Shown here: positions 45,713-52,726 of the stretch, in pieces
Layout of the letters: each line of letters begins with the position of its first letter
Position numbering within the stretch: position 1 is the first letter of the stretch
NCBI RefSeq assembly: GCF_036346595.1
Contig: NZ_CP107834.1
Span: 2,356,001-2,420,000, forward strand
Source: Streptomyces sp. NBC_00525
GTDB lineage: Bacteria; Actinomycetota; Actinomycetes; Streptomycetales; Streptomycetaceae
DNA: 64,000 bases
Direction: 5' to 3'
The notes under the pieces: model-generated
Told to the model about the DNA's origin: nothing
What the model saw: only the letters and a program-made list of their open reading frames with translations
The model's database searches: none
Position numbers and translations under genes: made by a program

Positions 45713-46771
45713 GTGTCGACGGCAAGGGTGGCACGGCGGATCGCGGCGGGCGCGGCCTACGGCGGTGGCAGCATCGGGCTGCTGGGGGCCGCGGCGGTCG
45801 GGGTCCTGCTGGCGGAGGTCCAGCTGGCGAAGCGGCAGGTGGGCGGCGGTATCGCCCCGGTGCCGCCGAGCGCGGACGGACGGTACGGGGTGGCGTTCGC
45901 GGGCCCGGCGGAGCCGTTGCGGCTCGGGCTGCTCGGCGACTCCACGGCGGCCGGACAGGGGGTGCGGCGGGCCGGGCAGACACCGGGTGCGCTGCTGGCC
46001 TCCGGGCTCGCCGCGGTGTCGGAGCGGCCGGTGGACCTGCGCAACGTGGCGCTGCCCGGGGCCCGGTCGGACGATCTGGAGCGGCAGGTTTCGCTGCTGC
46101 TCGCGGACCCGTCCCGGACGCCGGACGTGTGCGTGATCATGATCGGGGCCAACGATGTGACGCACCGGATGCCCGCGACCCAGTCGGTGCGCTGTCTGAC
46201 GACGGCGGTGCGCCGGCTGCGGACGGCCGGGGCCGAGGTCGTCGTGGGCACCTGTCCGGACCTGGGCACGATCGAGCCGGTGTACCAGCCGCTGCGCTGG
46301 CTGGCCCGGCGGGTGAGCCGGCAGCTCGCGGCGGCGCAGACGATCGGCGCGGTGGAGCAGGGCGGGCGCACGGTGTCGCTGGGCGACCTGCTGGGCCCGG
46401 AGTTCGCGGAGAACCCCCGGGAGCTGTTCGGCCCGGACAACTACCACCCCTCCGCCGAGGGCTACGCCACCGCCGCCATGGCCGTGCTGCCGACGCTGTG
46501 CGCGGCGCTGGGCCTGTGGCCCGAGTCGGACCGGCTGGACGGCGCGCGGCGCGAGAACATGCTGCCGGTGGCCAAGGCGGCCTCCCAGGCGGCCAAGGAG
46601 GCCGGTACGGAGGTCACGGGGGCCCGCGCGCCCTGGGCCCTGCTCAAGCACCGCAGGCGGCGGCGCCTGCCCGACGCCACGGAGCCGCACCCGGAGGCGG
46701 AGGCGGGCGCGGGCGCGGAGGACGGCGGCGCGACCCGGATGGACCACCGCAGCGGGGAGCCGAGACGGTGA
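45713..46771 (+). CDS. SGNH/GDSL hydrolase
   Basis: 352 residues from GTG 45713, chosen for its spacing from GGAGG at 45697-45701 (GTG 45701 would overlap that site). An N-terminal membrane anchor (GSIGLLGAAAVGVLLAEVQLA) precedes block I GLLGDSTAAGQG (nucleophile Ser), block III IGANDVTHR and block V DNYHPSAEGY with the Asp/His pair. The C-terminal tail is Arg- and acid-rich and probably unfolded. It is an esterase or lipase of unknown substrate, likely on the outer face of the membrane. Confidence 0.88.
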   Translation: MSTARVARRIAAGAAYGGGSIGLLGAAAVGVLLAEVQLAKRQVGGGIAPVPPSADGRYGVAFAGPAEPLRLGLLGDSTAAGQGVRRAGQTPGALLASGLAAVSERPVDLRNVALPGARSDDLERQVSLLLADPSRTPDVCVIMIGANDVTHRMPATQSVRCLTTAVRRLRTAGAEVVVGTCPDLGTIEPVYQPLRWLARRVSRQLAAAQTIGAVEQGGRTVSLGDLLGPEFAENPRELFGPDNYHPSAEGYATAAMAVLPTLCAALGLWPESDRLDGARRENMLPVAKAASQAAKEAGTEVTGARAPWALLKHRRRRRLPDATEPHPEAEAGAGAEDGGATRMDHRSGEPRR

Positions 46772-46828
46772 GCGGGGCGGCCGGACGGTCGCGGCGAGGC
46801 GGTGTGCGGGGCGGCCGGGAGCCCGTGA

Positions 46829-46844
46829 CTGAGCGCTCGCTTAG
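46829..46844 (+). promoter_or_regulatory. TetR-type operator candidate before the thiolase gene
   Basis: CTGAGCGCTCGCTTAG is a near-perfect 16-bp palindrome with one mismatch. CTGAGCG/CGCTCAG half-sites are typical of operators of TetR-family regulators that control acyl-CoA genes in actinobacteria. It lies 107 bp before the thiolase start. No TetR gene is in the window. Confidence 0.5.
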
Positions 46845-46951
46845 AAAAGAGGCCCTCATCACACGCCGCGTCGGGTGACCCGCGCGCTACGTGCGGGTAA
46901 TTTCCAGAGCAGTCGTGCCAGACAGCCGTCCAGCCCTCATGGAGCCGCGTG

Positions 46952-48172
46952 ATGCCCGAAGCCGTGATCGTCTCTGCCGCCCGCTCGCCCATCGGCCGGG
47001 CCTTCAAGGGTTCGCTGAAGGACCTGCGCGCGGACGACCTGACCGCCACCATCATCGAAACGGCGCTGGCCAAGGTCCCCGAGCTGGACCCGAAGGACAT
47101 CGACGACCTGATGCTCGGCTGCGGGCTGCCCGGCGGCGAGCAGGGCAACAACCTGGGCCGGATCATCGCCGTGCGGATGGGGATGGACCACCTCCCCGGC
47201 TGCACGGTGACCCGCTACTGCTCCTCGTCCCTCCAGACGAGCCGCATGGCCCTGCACGCCATCAAGGCCGGCGAGGGCGACGTCTTCATCTCGGCCGGTG
47301 TGGAGATGGTCTCCCGCTTCACCAAGGGCAACTCGGACAGCCTGCCGGACACGCACAACCCGCTCTTCGCGGAGGCGGAGGCCCGTACCGCCGCCCGCGC
47401 CGAGGAGTCCGGCGCGGGCTGGCACGACCCGCGCGAGGACGGCCTCGTCCCGGACGCCTACATCGCGATGGGCCAGACCGCGGAGAACCTGGCCCGGCTC
47501 AAGGGCATCACCCGCCAGGACATGGACGAGTTCGGCGTACGGTCGCAGAACCTCGCCGAGGAGGCCCTGAAGAACGGGTTCTGGGAGCGCGAGATCACCC
47601 CGGTGACCACGCCGGACGGCACCGTCGTGGCCAAGGACGACGGCCCGCGCGCGGGCGTCACGCTGGAGGGCGTCCAGGGGCTGAAGCCGGTCTTCCGCCC
47701 GGACGGCCTGGTCACGGCCGGCAACTGCTGCCCGCTCAACGACGGCGCCGCCGCGCTGGTGATCATGTCCGACACCAAGGCGCGCGAGCTGGGCCTCACC
47801 CCGCTGGCCCGGATCGTGTCCACCGGCGTCTCCGGCCTCTCTCCCGAGATCATGGGCTACGGCCCCGTCGAGGCGAGCAGGCAGGCGCTCCGGCGGGCCG
47901 GGCTGACCATCGGCGACATCGACCTCGCCGAGATCAACGAGGCGTTCGCCGCCCAGGTCATCCCCTCCTACCGGGACCTCGGGCTGCCGCTGGAGAAGGT
48001 CAACGTCAACGGCGGCGCCATCGCCGTCGGCCACCCCTTCGGCATGACCGGCGCCCGGATCACCGGCACGCTGATCAACAGCCTCCAGTTCCACGACAAG
48101 CAGTTCGGCCTGGAGACCATGTGCGTCGGCGGCGGCCAGGGCATGGCCATGGTGATCGAGCGTCTGAGCTGA
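46952..48172 (+). CDS. Acetyl-CoA acetyltransferase (thiolase)
   Basis: 406 residues from ATG 46952, with GGAG 7 nt upstream (GTG 46949 is in frame too). The catalytic triad is present: Cys90 in [11 protein letters not shown], His in [21 protein letters not shown] and the second Cys in [14 protein letters not shown]. It cleaves 3-ketoacyl-CoA or condenses acetyl-CoA. A palindromic operator candidate lies upstream and a clear terminator downstream, so it is monocistronic. Confidence 0.95.
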   Translation: MPEAVIVSAARSPIGRAFKGSLKDLRADDLTATIIETALAKVPELDPKDIDDLMLGCGLPGGEQGNNLGRIIAVRMGMDHLPGCTVTRYCSSSLQTSRMALHAIKAGEGDVFISAGVEMVSRFTKGNSDSLPDTHNPLFAEAEARTAARAEESGAGWHDPREDGLVPDAYIAMGQTAENLARLKGITRQDMDEFGVRSQNLAEEALKNGFWEREITPVTTPDGTVVAKDDGPRAGVTLEGVQGLKPVFRPDGLVTAGNCCPLNDGAAALVIMSDTKARELGLTPLARIVSTGVSGLSPEIMGYGPVEASRQALRRAGLTIGDIDLAEINEAFAAQVIPSYRDLGLPLEKVNVNGGAIAVGHPFGMTGARITGTLINSLQFHDKQFGLETMCVGGGQGMAMVIERLS

Positions 48173-48224
48173 TCAGGGCGGGTTTCCGGCCCTCACCGGC
48201 CACCGAGCCCCGACCGTGACCGAA

Positions 48225-48259
48225 TCTCCCCCAGGATGTGATGTATCTCCTGGGGGAGA
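48225..48259 (+). terminator. Terminator after the thiolase gene
   Basis: TCTCCCCCAGGA (48225-48236) and TCCTGGGGGAGA (48248-48259) form a 12-bp perfect stem with an 11-nt loop, followed by GTCGTTT. Confidence 0.85.
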
Positions 48260-48409
48260 GTCGTTTCCGCAGGTCACACTGGTGATCGAGGGTTACACCG
48301 GGCCTAAAGACCTGTCCATTTCGTGACGTAATGCACTGACAGCCGGTGCCGTTGGGGGACAAGCTGATGTAGGAAGCTCGGGGGATCGATTGAAACCGGG
48401 AGTATGTCA

Positions 48410-49246
48410 GTGAGCGCCATGCCTATTGCCCTGTTGCTGACCACCGCCGCCGCCACGGCCGTGGGCGCCGCCGCTCTGCACGCTGCTCACGGGCTGCGCA
48501 GGCAGGTGTCCGCCCTCCGCAAGGAGCTGGCCGAGAACCGCGCCGTTACAGCCGCCGTACCCCCTCAGACCCGTCACGACACCACCTCCGCCGAAGAAAT
48601 ACGCGCCGCGGTCGCGGAGGCACTCGCCGAGGAGCGGGAGCGCGAGCTGGCCGAGGCCCGCGCGTTCTGGGCCTCGCAGGAGGCGCGGGACGCGGCCGAC
48701 GCCCCCTCGCTGCTCGGCGGGCTGGCCGGCCTCGGTGAGGACGCCCCGTTCTTCATGCCGCGCCAGAGCGACTTCGCCGGTCTCGACGCCATGGACCTCG
48801 AAGCGGTGGAGGCCGTGGACGAGCTGACCGAGACGGTCGGCCTGAACGAGGCGGCCGAGTTCCCCGAGGACTCCCCCGAGCTGGCCGCGGCCCGCCGCCG
48901 CCACCCCTCGCACCCCGACTTCGTGCCGGTCCAGACGCCCGTCGTCACCGACCACGAGCGCACCGTGAACCGCCTGGAGGAGCTGGCGGACAGCCGTACC
49001 GAGCTGTCCGACGTGCGCCCCGGCCCGCTCGGCACGCTCGACGTGTACGTGTTCGCCGACGGCACCACGCTGTGCATGACCCCCGGCCACCGCGAGACCG
49101 CGGAGCGCCTGGCCGAATCGCTGCGGGCCGGCGAGCACCCGGTGCTGCTGGGCGGCTCCGGCGTCTCCGGCGCGTACGCGCTGACGTTCTCCTGCGGCAA
49201 GGAGAACGTGTACATACTCGCCGACCGCGTCATAGCGAGCTTCTGA
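48410..49246 (+). CDS. Conserved hypothetical protein with N-terminal membrane helix
   Basis: 278 residues from GTG 48410, which sits 7 nt from GGGAG; ATG 48404 (two codons longer) and ATG 48419 are alternatives. A short N-terminal hydrophobic segment (PIALLLTTAAATAVGAAALHAA) is followed by a charged helical stretch (RRQVSALRKELAENRAV ... EEIRAAVAEALAEERERELAEA) and a C-terminal globular domain (LDVYVFADGTTLCMTPGHRETAERLAESLRAG ... YALTFSCGKENVYILADRVIASF). I do not recognise a family. It likely lies at the membrane with its C-terminus in the cytoplasm. Confidence 0.75.
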   Translation: MSAMPIALLLTTAAATAVGAAALHAAHGLRRQVSALRKELAENRAVTAAVPPQTRHDTTSAEEIRAAVAEALAEERERELAEARAFWASQEARDAADAPSLLGGLAGLGEDAPFFMPRQSDFAGLDAMDLEAVEAVDELTETVGLNEAAEFPEDSPELAAARRRHPSHPDFVPVQTPVVTDHERTVNRLEELADSRTELSDVRPGPLGTLDVYVFADGTTLCMTPGHRETAERLAESLRAGEHPVLLGGSGVSGAYALTFSCGKENVYILADRVIASF

Positions 49247-49305
49247 GCCCCGCTCCCCCGACCCGCCCCGCCCCTACCCCCGGTCCGGTCCGGTCCCGGG
49301 CGTCC

Positions 49306-49635
49306 CTACGCGAGGCCCTGTCCGAAGGCCCGCGCGGCCGCCTCGTCGACGTATCGCACGGCCTCGTCCAGCTCCGTGGACGGGGCCGTTTCCAGTGCCA
49401 CGGCCAGGTCCCGCCCGGCGACGGCGAGCTGGTCGCCGACCGCGAAGACCCCGGCGTCCGGCATGATCCGCGGCTCCCGGCCGGGCTCCTGCGCCCGCTG
49501 GGCCCGTACCGACAGCTCGCGCGCGGTGGCGAGCCCCGCGGCCGCCGCACCCCGCTGGAGCCGGCTCTGCGGGGCGGCGCGCAGCCGGTCGGCGAATCGG
49601 TCCACGGCGATGATCAGAGGAGTCGTATCGAGCAC
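49306..49635 (-). CDS. Conserved small hypothetical protein
   Basis: 109 residues from GTG 49635, mostly alpha-helical by composition (PLIIAVDRFADRLRAAPQSRLQRGAAAAGLATARELSVRAQ). It shows no motif that I recognise, no signal and no membrane helix. It is convergent with the gene at 48410, and a large hairpin separates it from the Bax inhibitor-like gene upstream. Real-gene status rests on codon bias and the clean start. Confidence 0.65.
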   Translation of the reverse strand: MLDTTPLIIAVDRFADRLRAAPQSRLQRGAAAAGLATARELSVRAQRAQEPGREPRIMPDAGVFAVGDQLAVAGRDLAVALETAPSTELDEAVRYVDEAAARAFGQGLA

Positions 49636-49685
49636 CCCGCGACCCTATCCCGCACCCCGATCCGCAACACGGGAGCACACGAAGA

Positions 49686-49724
49686 AGCGGCCCGCCGCCT
49701 CCGGGAGGGAGGCGGCGGGCCGCT
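49686..49724 (-). terminator. Terminator after the Bax inhibitor-like gene
   Basis: 17-bp perfect stem (49686-49702 with 49708-49724), GGGAG loop, 25 nt past the stop of the minus-strand gene and upstream of the next minus-strand start. Confidence 0.85.
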
Positions 49725-49749
49725 CGGTGCGCGCCGGGCGCGGGGACGG

Positions 49750-50622
49750 TCAGTCGTCGCCGCTGAGGATGGAGAGCAGGCGCAGCATCTCCAGGTAGAT
49801 CCAGACCAGGGTCATGGTCAGGCCGAAGGCGGCCAGCCAGGACTCCTCGCGCGGAGCGCCGTACGCGATGCCGTCCTCGACCTGCTTGAAGTCGAGCGCG
49901 AGGAAGCAGGCGCCGAGGATGATGCCGATGACGCCGAACAGGATGCCGAGGCCACCGCTGCGGAAGCCGAGGCCGTCACCGCCACCGAAGGCGGCGAACA
50001 GCAGGTTGACGACCATCAGGAGCATGAAGCCCATGGCGGCGGCCATCACGAAGCCGTAGAAGCGGCGGGTGACCCGAATCCAGCGCATCTTGTACGCGAG
50101 CAGCACACCGGCGAAGACACACATGGTGCCCATCACCGCCTGCATCACGACGCCGGGCCCGATGTGGGTGCTGACCGCGCTGGAGATGACGCCGAGGAAC
50201 ACGCCCTCGAAGGCGGCGTACGCCAGGATCAGCGCCGGGACGGGCTTGCGCTTGAAGGACTGGACGAGCGACAGCACGAACGCGATGATCGCGGCGCCGA
50301 TGGCGATGCCGTACGACGTGCCGAGGTTGTCCTTGTCGACCGGCAGCAGCGCCCAGGCGAGCGCGGCCCCGAGCACGACCGTGCCCAGCGTCATCGCCGT
50401 GCGCGTGACGACGTCGTCGATGGACATCGCGCCGGTGCGGGCGGGCGCGGGGGCGCCCGTGGCGGCGTACGGGTTCGTCGCGTACGGGTTCGGGGCGGTG
50501 CCCTGCGCGTACGGGTTGGCACCCGCTGCGGGGGCCCCGGCCTGCGGCGCCGCGTTGAAGCCCGCGTAACCGTTGTCGCGGCTGAAGCCCCGTCGCGAGA
50601 AGACCGGGTTGCTGCTCCTCAT
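49750..50622 (-). CDS. Bax inhibitor-1/YccA-like membrane protein
   Basis: 290 residues from ATG 50622 with GGAGGAGTG upstream. A Pro/Asn/Tyr/Ala-rich cytoplasmic N-terminus (NPYAQGTAPNPYATNPYAATG) of about 65 residues precedes seven hydrophobic helices, ending GLTMTLVWIYLEMLRLLSILSGDD, typical of actinobacterial members of this family. The ALDFKQVEDGIAYGAPREESWLAAFGL region carries the conserved acidic pair linked to calcium-leak activity in characterised homologues. Physiological role in streptomycetes is not known. Confidence 0.92.
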   Translation of the reverse strand: MRSSNPVFSRRGFSRDNGYAGFNAAPQAGAPAAGANPYAQGTAPNPYATNPYAATGAPAPARTGAMSIDDVVTRTAMTLGTVVLGAALAWALLPVDKDNLGTSYGIAIGAAIIAFVLSLVQSFKRKPVPALILAYAAFEGVFLGVISSAVSTHIGPGVVMQAVMGTMCVFAGVLLAYKMRWIRVTRRFYGFVMAAAMGFMLLMVVNLLFAAFGGGDGLGFRSGGLGILFGVIGIILGACFLALDFKQVEDGIAYGAPREESWLAAFGLTMTLVWIYLEMLRLLSILSGDD

Positions 50623-50724
50623 CTCACTCCTCCATGGCCACCCAGCGTGGCCTTCCCACAAGAGTAATGGGTAGGCAAAGCAATCGGTCCAGTACCGAAG
50701 GAGGATCTTTCCACCGCGGGCTCC

Positions 50725-51087
50725 TCACCCGGCGGCATCCGCCAGCCGGTCGAAGGTCGCGGTCAGAACCGCCCGCCGCTCCTCCTTGAACCCCTCCACC
50801 GGCCCCAGGTCGTCGATGGTGCGCTCCCACACCGCGAGGTACGCGTCCCGCCACCCCCGGATCACCTCCGGCGCCGGCAGGGTCACACCGACCCAGCCGC
50901 GCTCGCGCAGCAGGAGGAGCAGTTCCACGTTGCAGGGGACGGCCACGCCGTCGTACTCGTCCGGCTCGATCCCCACCGGATCACCGGCCATCGCCCCGGC
51001 CACCTCGCCGACGAGGCGCTCCACCAGCGCGGAGAGATGGTCCGCCGCCGTATCACTGTCGAAGTTCCCCACACCCCAGGTCCCCAC
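50725..51087 (-). CDS. DUF4259 domain protein
   Basis: 120 residues. It begins MGTWGVGNFDSDTAADHLSALVERL, the MGTWGxGxFxxDxAxD opening that defines DUF4259. The rest is helical, ending VWERTIDDLGPVEGFKEERRAVLTATFDRLAD. The function is unknown; some such proteins sit near toxin-immunity genes, but nothing here supports that role. It is a single gene located just downstream (on the minus strand) of the bldA tRNA. Confidence 0.85.
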   Translation of the reverse strand: MGTWGVGNFDSDTAADHLSALVERLVGEVAGAMAGDPVGIEPDEYDGVAVPCNVELLLLLRERGWVGVTLPAPEVIRGWRDAYLAVWERTIDDLGPVEGFKEERRAVLTATFDRLADAAG

Positions 51088-51251
51088 GGTCCACCCCTCG
51101 CCTCATCACCGCCGGTGTTGGGGGCCATCACAGCACGGGACACTGACAACGCCGGGGGCGACGGGGGTGGGGTGGGGGTGGTTGCGGATATTCTGGCGGG
51201 TGCGGTGCGGGGGTGTGGGGGTCTTGGCTTCGGTTGCCCGCAGGCGCGCGA

Positions 51252-51337
51252 TGGTGCCCGGAACCGGACTCGAACCGGTACGCCCCCGAGGGGCAGCGAG
51301 GTTTAAGCTCGCCGTGTCTGCATTCCACCATCCGGGC
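51252..51337 (-). tRNA. bldA: tRNA-Leu(UAA), bldA
   Basis: On the minus strand the acceptor GCCCGGA pairs with TCCGGGC, followed by A and an encoded CCA (51252-51254). The anticodon stem GCGAG/CTCGC encloses CTTAAAC, giving anticodon TAA that reads UUA. A long variable arm (CTGCCCCTCGGGGGC region) and TTCGAGT in the T loop are typical of leucine tRNAs. In Streptomyces the only tRNA for UUA is BldA, which gates development and antibiotic genes. The sequence and its place near cfa and ndh fit the known bldA locus. Confidence 0.95.
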
Positions 51338-51366
51338 CTTGGCGCGCGGCTCCGCGTTGGCACATG

Positions 51367-51372
51367 ACCCTA
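51367..51372 (-). promoter_or_regulatory. Possible -10 element of bldA
   Basis: On the minus strand TAGGGT (51372 down to 51367) lies about 30 nt before the mature tRNA 5' end and fits the TANNNT pattern. A matching -35 is not clear. Confidence 0.35.
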
Positions 51373-51557
51373 TCCGGGGGGCTCGGCGCGATCAGCCGAA
51401 CAGTGGCTCGATGTTGTCTTATTTATCGATCTCTTGAGTCCCCGTCAGCCCATGTGGAAGGCATACCCACATGCCCGGGCGAAGGGGCGGCAGTACAGCG
51501 GCAGTACCGGAGTCCCAGTCGAATTGACGGAAAGTCGCCGCACGGACACAGCCGATT

Positions 51558-51596
51558 CGCCAGGGGCGCGCCACCGATCGCCAGGGGTGCGCCACC
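51558..51596. repeat. 18-bp direct repeat with 21-bp period between bldA and an ABC exporter operon
   Basis: CGCCAGGGGCGCGCCACC (51558-51575) is repeated with one mismatch at 51579-51596. The period of 21 bp places both copies on the same face of the helix. The remainder of the 554-bp gap 51338-51891 holds the bldA promoter region, an AT-rich stretch near 51405-51435, and no convincing gene. Confidence 0.65.
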
Positions 51597-51891
51597 CGGT
51601 GGCTGATTCTAGAGCTCGGCACGGTCGTCCACGCGGCGCGGGACCGGGCGTGTCACGGGGGCGGACGGCCGTTTCCCCTAGGCCGCACGGAGGCGGATGT
51701 CATACCCGAGGAGGATGCCGAGGGGGTGATGGTGCGACTCGAGAGGGCCCCGGGAACGGGCACGGGGATTGACGCCCCGCGGCCGTCCGGCGGAGACGAT
51801 GGAGCGGTACCCCCGACCCGGAAGCCACGCCCTCGCGGCGGGCCCCGGGCCGGTCCCGTCCCGTACGCATCCACCCACCCTGGAGTCTGCC

Positions 51892-52662
51892 GTGACCACC
51901 ATGTCCACCGCTCACCGCGCCACCGCGGTGGCCGCCCGCGCCACGGAACTGTCGAAGGTCTACGGCGAGGGCGAGACACGCGTGACCGCCCTCGACCGGG
52001 TCACCGTGGACTTCCCGCAGGGCGAGTTCACCGCGATCATGGGCCCGTCCGGCTCCGGCAAGTCCACGCTGATGCACTGTGTGGCCGGTCTGGACAGCTT
52101 CAGCGGCGGTTCGGTGCGCATCGGCGAGACGGAGCTCGGCTCCCTCAAGGACAAGCAGCTCACCCAGCTCCGCCGGGACAAGATCGGCTTCATCTTCCAG
52201 GCGTTCAACCTGCTGCCGACGCTGACCGCCCTGGAGAACATCACGCTCCCGATGGACATCGCCGGCCGCAAGCCCGACCAGGAGTGGCTGGGCCGGGTCA
52301 TCGAGATGGTGGGCCTCTCCGACCGGCTCGGGCACCGCCCCACCGAACTCTCCGGCGGCCAGCAGCAGCGCGTGGCGGTGGCCCGAGCGCTGGCCTCCCG
52401 GCCCGAGATCATCTTCGGGGACGAGCCCACCGGCAACCTCGACTCGCGCTCCGGCGCCGAGGTCCTCGGCTTCCTCCGCAACTCCGTGCGCGAACTGGGC
52501 CAGACCGTGGTGATGGTGACGCACGACCCGGTCGCCGCCTCCTACGCGGACCGGGTCATCTTCCTGGCGGACGGGTCGATCGTGGACCAGATGATCCGCC
52601 CCACCGCCGACGGGGTGCTCGACCGGATGAAGGCATTCGACGCCAAGGGCCGCACCAGCTGA
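51892..52662 (+). CDS. ABC transporter ATP-binding protein (MacB/LolD type)
   Basis: 256 residues from GTG 51892, 6 nt from GGAG. It has Walker A GPSGSGKST, the Q-loop FIFQAFNLLPTLTALENI, signature ELSGGQQQRVAVARAL, Walker B IIFGDEPTGNLDS and H-loop MVTHD. The LolD/MacB pattern (GNLDSRSGAEVL) fits a partner permease with an FtsX-like fold, encoded 64 nt downstream. The system probably extracts or exports an envelope-linked substrate rather than importing. Confidence 0.95.
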   Translation: MTTMSTAHRATAVAARATELSKVYGEGETRVTALDRVTVDFPQGEFTAIMGPSGSGKSTLMHCVAGLDSFSGGSVRIGETELGSLKDKQLTQLRRDKIGFIFQAFNLLPTLTALENITLPMDIAGRKPDQEWLGRVIEMVGLSDRLGHRPTELSGGQQQRVAVARALASRPEIIFGDEPTGNLDSRSGAEVLGFLRNSVRELGQTVVMVTHDPVAASYADRVIFLADGSIVDQMIRPTADGVLDRMKAFDAKGRTS

Positions 52663-52726
52663 GCCGGACCCCGCCCGCGCTCCGTACCGCCCCCTTCGGC
52701 CCACCTTCCTCACAGGACTGACAGAC

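Noticed and set aside
51252..51337. bldA tRNA as an attachment site of an integrated element
   Set aside because: No integrase, no repeated tRNA 3' end and only core genes on the 3' side of the tRNA were seen.
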